From a bacterium (lineage in GTDB: Bacteria > Atribacterota > JS1 > SB-45 > 34-128), in contig JAHIPN010000238.1 of the NCBI GenBank assembly GCA_018894595.1, positions 1 to 8,314 on the forward strand: a stretch of DNA of 8,314 nt. Reading direction: 5' to 3'. The position numbers and the translations under genes were made by a program. Below, piece by piece: positions 6,098 to 8,314 of this stretch (positions within the stretch are counted from its first letter, which is position 1; each line of letters starts with the position of its first letter). The notes under the pieces were generated by a model. The model searched no databases, was not told where the DNA came from, and saw nothing but the letters and a program-made list of their open reading frames with translations.

Positions 6098-6104
6098 AGA
6101 AGGA
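6098..6104 (+). promoter_or_regulatory. Ribosome binding site that sets the start of the operon's first gene
   Basis: AGAAGGA lies six bases before ATG 6111. The open frame extends back to 6060, but that region has no ribosome site and encodes a short hydrophobic run with no sign of being real, so 6111 is preferred. Confidence 0.8.
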
Positions 6105-6110
6105 ATTAAA

Positions 6111-6830
6111 ATGGAAAATTTAGATTTTAAAATTTTTACACTACAATTAGTTATATATACACCAGAAATATTATTTAAAAAAAACATAGTACTTCAAAAA
6201 ATAATGGAATCTTATTCAGATAAATTTGACGGAGATATTGTTTCTTTTCCTATTCCTGATGATGCACCCAAAGAAATCCCAAGACTTAGTTTGTTTGATA
6301 GTCAAAAAAAGTATAAATTTGAAACGGCAATTAACCGAACTGATTTTCATATTTTTTCAAAAGAACCCTTTGAAATAGAATCTAATTTAAAATCCTATTT
6401 AAATTTTTATTTTGAATTGATTCAAACATATACTAAATGCACAAATGCAAATATTGGAAGGATGGCTATAGTAGCAACAAGATATATTGAAAAAGAAAAT
6501 CCAACTAATTTCCTTGTGCAATATTTTTGTGATAAAACATTAGCTAAAAACAAACATTTCACTAATTTAAATGATTTTGAATTACATTTTAGGAAGATAA
6601 TTTCTTTAAAGAATTTTAAAATTAATAGTTGGGTTAGATGTAAAAATGCGCAAGTGAATTTAGGAAGTAAAAAAAATTTAGATTCTGTTTTAGTAATACA
6701 AGATATGAATACACTTTCTGAAGAATTAGGATCAAATAAATATTCAATTCAGGATTTGAAAGAGTTTATTAATTTATCTTTAGATGAACAATTAAATATT
6801 TTAAAAAATATTTTCTCGGGAGTTAAGTAG
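6111..6830 (+). CDS. Unrecognised protein, TIGR04255-like; first gene of three-gene operon
   Basis: A 239-residue soluble protein with no signal peptide or membrane span. An N-terminal part is followed by FPIPDDAPKEIPRL (46-59), ETAINRTDFHIF (71-82) and a helix near 90-110. Strands follow at IGRMAIVATRYI (115-126) and NSWVRCKNAQVNL (172-184). The end, VLVIQDMNTLSEEL then a helical DLKEFINLSLDEQLNILKNIF, recalls proteins grouped as TIGR04255, which also show a Pro-rich diProRL-like segment and end in a strand, an acidic turn and a long helix. I hold that link loosely; no enzyme motif is visible. The gene's stop touches the ATG of the next gene, so the two are translated together. The context of three co-translated small genes in an island suggests a multi-component complex, perhaps defence or toxin-antitoxin-like, but function is unknown. 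Confidence 0.75.
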   Translation: MENLDFKIFTLQLVIYTPEILFKKNIVLQKIMESYSDKFDGDIVSFPIPDDAPKEIPRLSLFDSQKKYKFETAINRTDFHIFSKEPFEIESNLKSYLNFYFELIQTYTKCTNANIGRMAIVATRYIEKENPTNFLVQYFCDKTLAKNKHFTNLNDFELHFRKIISLKNFKINSWVRCKNAQVNLGSKKNLDSVLVIQDMNTLSEELGSNKYSIQDLKEFINLSLDEQLNILKNIFSGVK

Positions 6831-7499
6831 ATGGAAATAATTGAAAACGAAAAAGATACATGTACAGTACATTTAAATTATTTAAATGATATAGATAACA
6901 CAAGTAAAAGTGAATACGAAATTTTAAATAACTTTATTCCAACAAAAGATGATTATTTTATTTCAATGGTTGTAAAATTATTAGATAGTGAAAGAAGTAT
7001 ACCTGACAATTTTGCATATTACGAAATTAATAATTCTTACAACATTAACCCTATTCAAATAAATAATATCGAGTTTAGAGATAACGAAGAAAAGAAATTA
7101 AATATTAAAATGAGTAGGAATAAGTTATTTTCTGAAAATGTAATCACACAACTAAAAAGTTTCTCAAAACTTGAAGATAATTGGGATTCTTATGGTGCAA
7201 GTAAAATAAGTTGGTCAACAATAGCAAATGCAATTGAATTTTTTATGAGGGTTGTTGATAGATATCCAGATTCTCCAATACCTTTTGTTTCACCATATCC
7301 GGATGGAAGAATACATGTTGAATGGCAAAAATTCTCAAAAGAATTACACCATTTGATTCCTAAGGATAACTCAAATTATTTTATTTATAGAATTATTAAC
7401 AGAAAAGAAGGTGTATTAAAAGAGTATTATGATAAAGCAATTGGAATTGATGATATGTTAAAAATATTTTCGATTTGGGATAGTTATGAGCAATCTTGA
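6831..7499 (+). CDS. Unrecognised protein with DNWDSYGA motif; second gene of operon
   Basis: A 222-residue soluble protein. The N-terminal 95 residues are acidic and Asn-rich with no recognisable motif. The C-terminal half has a distinctive block: FSKLEDNWDSYGA (111-123), a helix (about 127-144), then SPIPFVSPYPDGRIHVEWQK (148-167). The paired WD-x-YGA and P-x-PDG-x-(I/L)-x-(V/L)EW pattern occurs, to my recollection, in a family of small uncharacterised bacterial proteins found beside partners like this gene's neighbours. The tail has RIINRKEGVLKEYY, probably strand plus helix. ATG 6831 directly follows the preceding TAG (6828-6830), and GGGAG at 6818-6822 inside the upstream gene is its ribosome site. 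The 3' end overlaps the next gene by 14 bases. Such tight junctions argue for fixed stoichiometry. No catalytic site is evident. Confidence 0.75.
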   Translation: MEIIENEKDTCTVHLNYLNDIDNTSKSEYEILNNFIPTKDDYFISMVVKLLDSERSIPDNFAYYEINNSYNINPIQINNIEFRDNEEKKLNIKMSRNKLFSENVITQLKSFSKLEDNWDSYGASKISWSTIANAIEFFMRVVDRYPDSPIPFVSPYPDGRIHVEWQKFSKELHHLIPKDNSNYFIYRIINRKEGVLKEYYDKAIGIDDMLKIFSIWDSYEQS

Positions 7500-7917
7500 A
7501 AATAAATATATTGAAGAAGATGTTCCCGATAATGATTTTTTATATAGACGAGCTTCATTTAAAATATTTAATCAAAAAACAGGTAAATTTACTGCTTCAG
7601 CTTTTAAATTAAAGACTTTTGAGTTAAAGGGAAAAAGCAAAAAAGGTTTTTCTGCAAACTGGAGTAATTATTCCACTCCAGAAAAAACTTCTATTGATCC
7701 AATACATAATAAAAAATATTGCGTCGGTGAATTTAAAGCAATCATACCTCGTAAAGTTGATTTAGATGTAAATCATACCCCCCGTAATTACAATCAATCT
7801 CATTGCACTATTTCTAAAGAAAAGTTATTAGAAGATATAGATATATATAAGGCAGAGGCTTTTATTGCTGAAAATTGTATCCCAATATACTTTCCGAATG
7901 AAACAATAAAAGATTAA
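7486..7917 (+). CDS. Unrecognised small protein with DNDFLYRR motif; third gene of operon
   Basis: A 143-residue soluble protein that overlaps the second gene by 14 bases, with GGGATAG just before ATG 7486. Notable segments are VPDNDFLYRRASF (13-25), TASAFKL (36-42), SANWSNYSTPE (56-66), VGEFKAIIPRK (80-90) and VNHTPRNYNQSHCTI (95-109). The order of a D-x-FLYRR start, a SAF strand, a W/TPE block and an H-x-P...N/P-x-SH-x-x-I block recalls a recurrent family of small proteins. The conserved polar residues (Arg21/22, His97, Asn102, His106) could form an active or binding site. I do not know a function and invent none. The last gene of the operon has no clear terminator after it. Confidence 0.75.
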   Translation: MSNLENKYIEEDVPDNDFLYRRASFKIFNQKTGKFTASAFKLKTFELKGKSKKGFSANWSNYSTPEKTSIDPIHNKKYCVGEFKAIIPRKVDLDVNHTPRNYNQSHCTISKEKLLEDIDIYKAEAFIAENCIPIYFPNETIKD

Positions 7918-8093
7918 TTTATTGAACTTATCATTTATTGTTTTATTTATTAAAAACTGAAATATATTGTATCATTGATTAAATATTTATTATTTTTACT
8001 TATGGATTATTTTATTATTGCAAATCTAATATATCATATGGTTAGAATGAGAGTAGGGAATATACTTATCCATGAATAGGTAATGAGAAGAGG
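7918..8093. other. AT-rich gap, no gene seen
   Basis: The first 110 bases are almost pure A and T with no stable hairpin. The rest shows no open frame with a ribosome site and no GTGTCA-type REP. The operon's transcription end is not evident here. Confidence 0.5.
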
Positions 8094-8192
8094 TCAAGTT
8101 GGATTCATAGTGCTTGGAGGAAGGCCAATTAACTCCTTTAGTTTATAGATTTTTCGCAGTTCTTCTATAATTTCACCCCAACAAAAAGTTCC
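8094..8192 (-). pseudogene. IS3-like transposase (OrfB N-terminus) fragment
   Basis: The minus-strand frame reads GTFCWGEIIEELRKIYKLKE, then LIGLPPSTMN, and stops at 8094-8096. The IIEELRKIYKLKELIGLPPST core resembles the start of IS3-family OrfB, where an EL-x-x-x-Y-x-LK-x-LL helix is followed by a (I/L)PRSTYY segment. Only about 30 residues remain and the DDE catalytic part is absent. It abuts an IS630-like fragment, so it is a nested relic. Confidence 0.45.
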
Positions 8193-8205
8193 AAACCTTT
8201 CCAAT

Positions 8206-8313
8206 AGGGGGACCCGGGATGGCGGCTATTATCTGTCGTGTCTCTTTTATTAACTGTTTAGGTGATTCATCCATACAAACTACCGGGGAGTTAGTATCAT
8301 ACGGACGCTTATA
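8206..8313 (-). pseudogene. IS630-family transposase fragment
   Basis: The minus-strand frame entering from the window's right edge reads YKRPYDTNSPVVCMDESPKQ, then LIKETRQIIAAIPGPP. The pattern Y-x-RPYD-x-x-x-PVVC-x-DE-x-x-KQL is highly characteristic of IS630-family DDE transposases, with the first catalytic Asp in CMDE. The similarity ends at about 8206 where an IS3-like fragment begins, so the C-terminal two thirds with the other catalytic residues is missing. The N-terminal part may continue past the edge. Inactive as seen. Confidence 0.8.
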
Positions 8314-8314
8314 T

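Noticed and set aside
6060..6110. Earlier start at 6060 for the operon's first gene, which would add a hydrophobic 17-residue leader resembling a signal peptide
   Set aside because: It needs a non-ATG start with no Shine-Dalgarno, whereas ATG 6111 has AGAAGGA at ideal spacing.
159..7917. A single multi-gene defence system joining ATPase, Ntn-hydrolase-like protein, protease and three-gene operon
   Set aside because: Gaps of hundreds of bases filled with different transposon scars separate the units, so co-transcription is unlikely; only 6111-7917 behaves as an operon.
1..8314. CRISPR array formed by the spaced repeats
   Set aside because: Repeats come in divergent pairs kilobases apart and not in regularly spaced short units; no Cas gene is seen.

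Overview
The window looks like an accessory island in a low-GC Gram-positive bacterium, probably a Clostridia or Peptococcaceae-type Firmicute. The DNA is strongly AT-rich. Genes carry polypurine Shine-Dalgarno sequences, one with a TTG start. Intergenic DNA holds short hairpins of the GTGTCA/ACCGTCCCC/TGACAC type that I associate with Firmicutes REP sequences and REP-associated tyrosine transposases (RAYTs). Organism assignment is inference. All six intact genes are on the plus strand; no housekeeping gene, tRNA, rRNA or CRISPR array is visible.

Layout. (1) 1-117: C-terminal scar of a probable RAYT plus a hairpin. (2) 159-3212: a large PHP-phosphoesterase/SMC-like ATPase of the TrlF type. 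(3) 3213-3550: repeat C copy 1, a second RAYT scar (repeat A copy 2) and a hairpin. (4) 3551-4087: a small protein resembling a proteasome/HslV-type Ntn hydrolase. (5) 4088-4737: 650 nt of scars, including repeat C copy 2, a degenerate minus-strand transposase-like stretch, the 146-nt repeat B copy 1, and a GC-richer imperfect hairpin. (6) 4738-5745: a divergent trypsin-like serine protease. (7) 5746-6110: two REP-like hairpins and repeat B copy 2. (8) 6111-7917: a tight three-gene operon of unrecognised proteins with start/stop contacts at both junctions. (9) 7918-8314: AT-rich DNA, then minus-strand fragments of IS3-like and IS630-like transposases.

The genes look like independent cargo, not one pathway. 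The ATPase gene lies between the two copies of repeat A, the Ntn-hydrolase-like gene between the two copies of repeat C, and the protease between the two copies of repeat B. This fits serial acquisition at RAYT/REP-type sites. The functions (nuclease-like ATPase, two proteases, unknown operon) would suit anti-phage or stress islands, but that role is inferred. The best candidate for something undescribed is the three-gene operon at 6111-7917; the Ntn-hydrolase-like gene is next.
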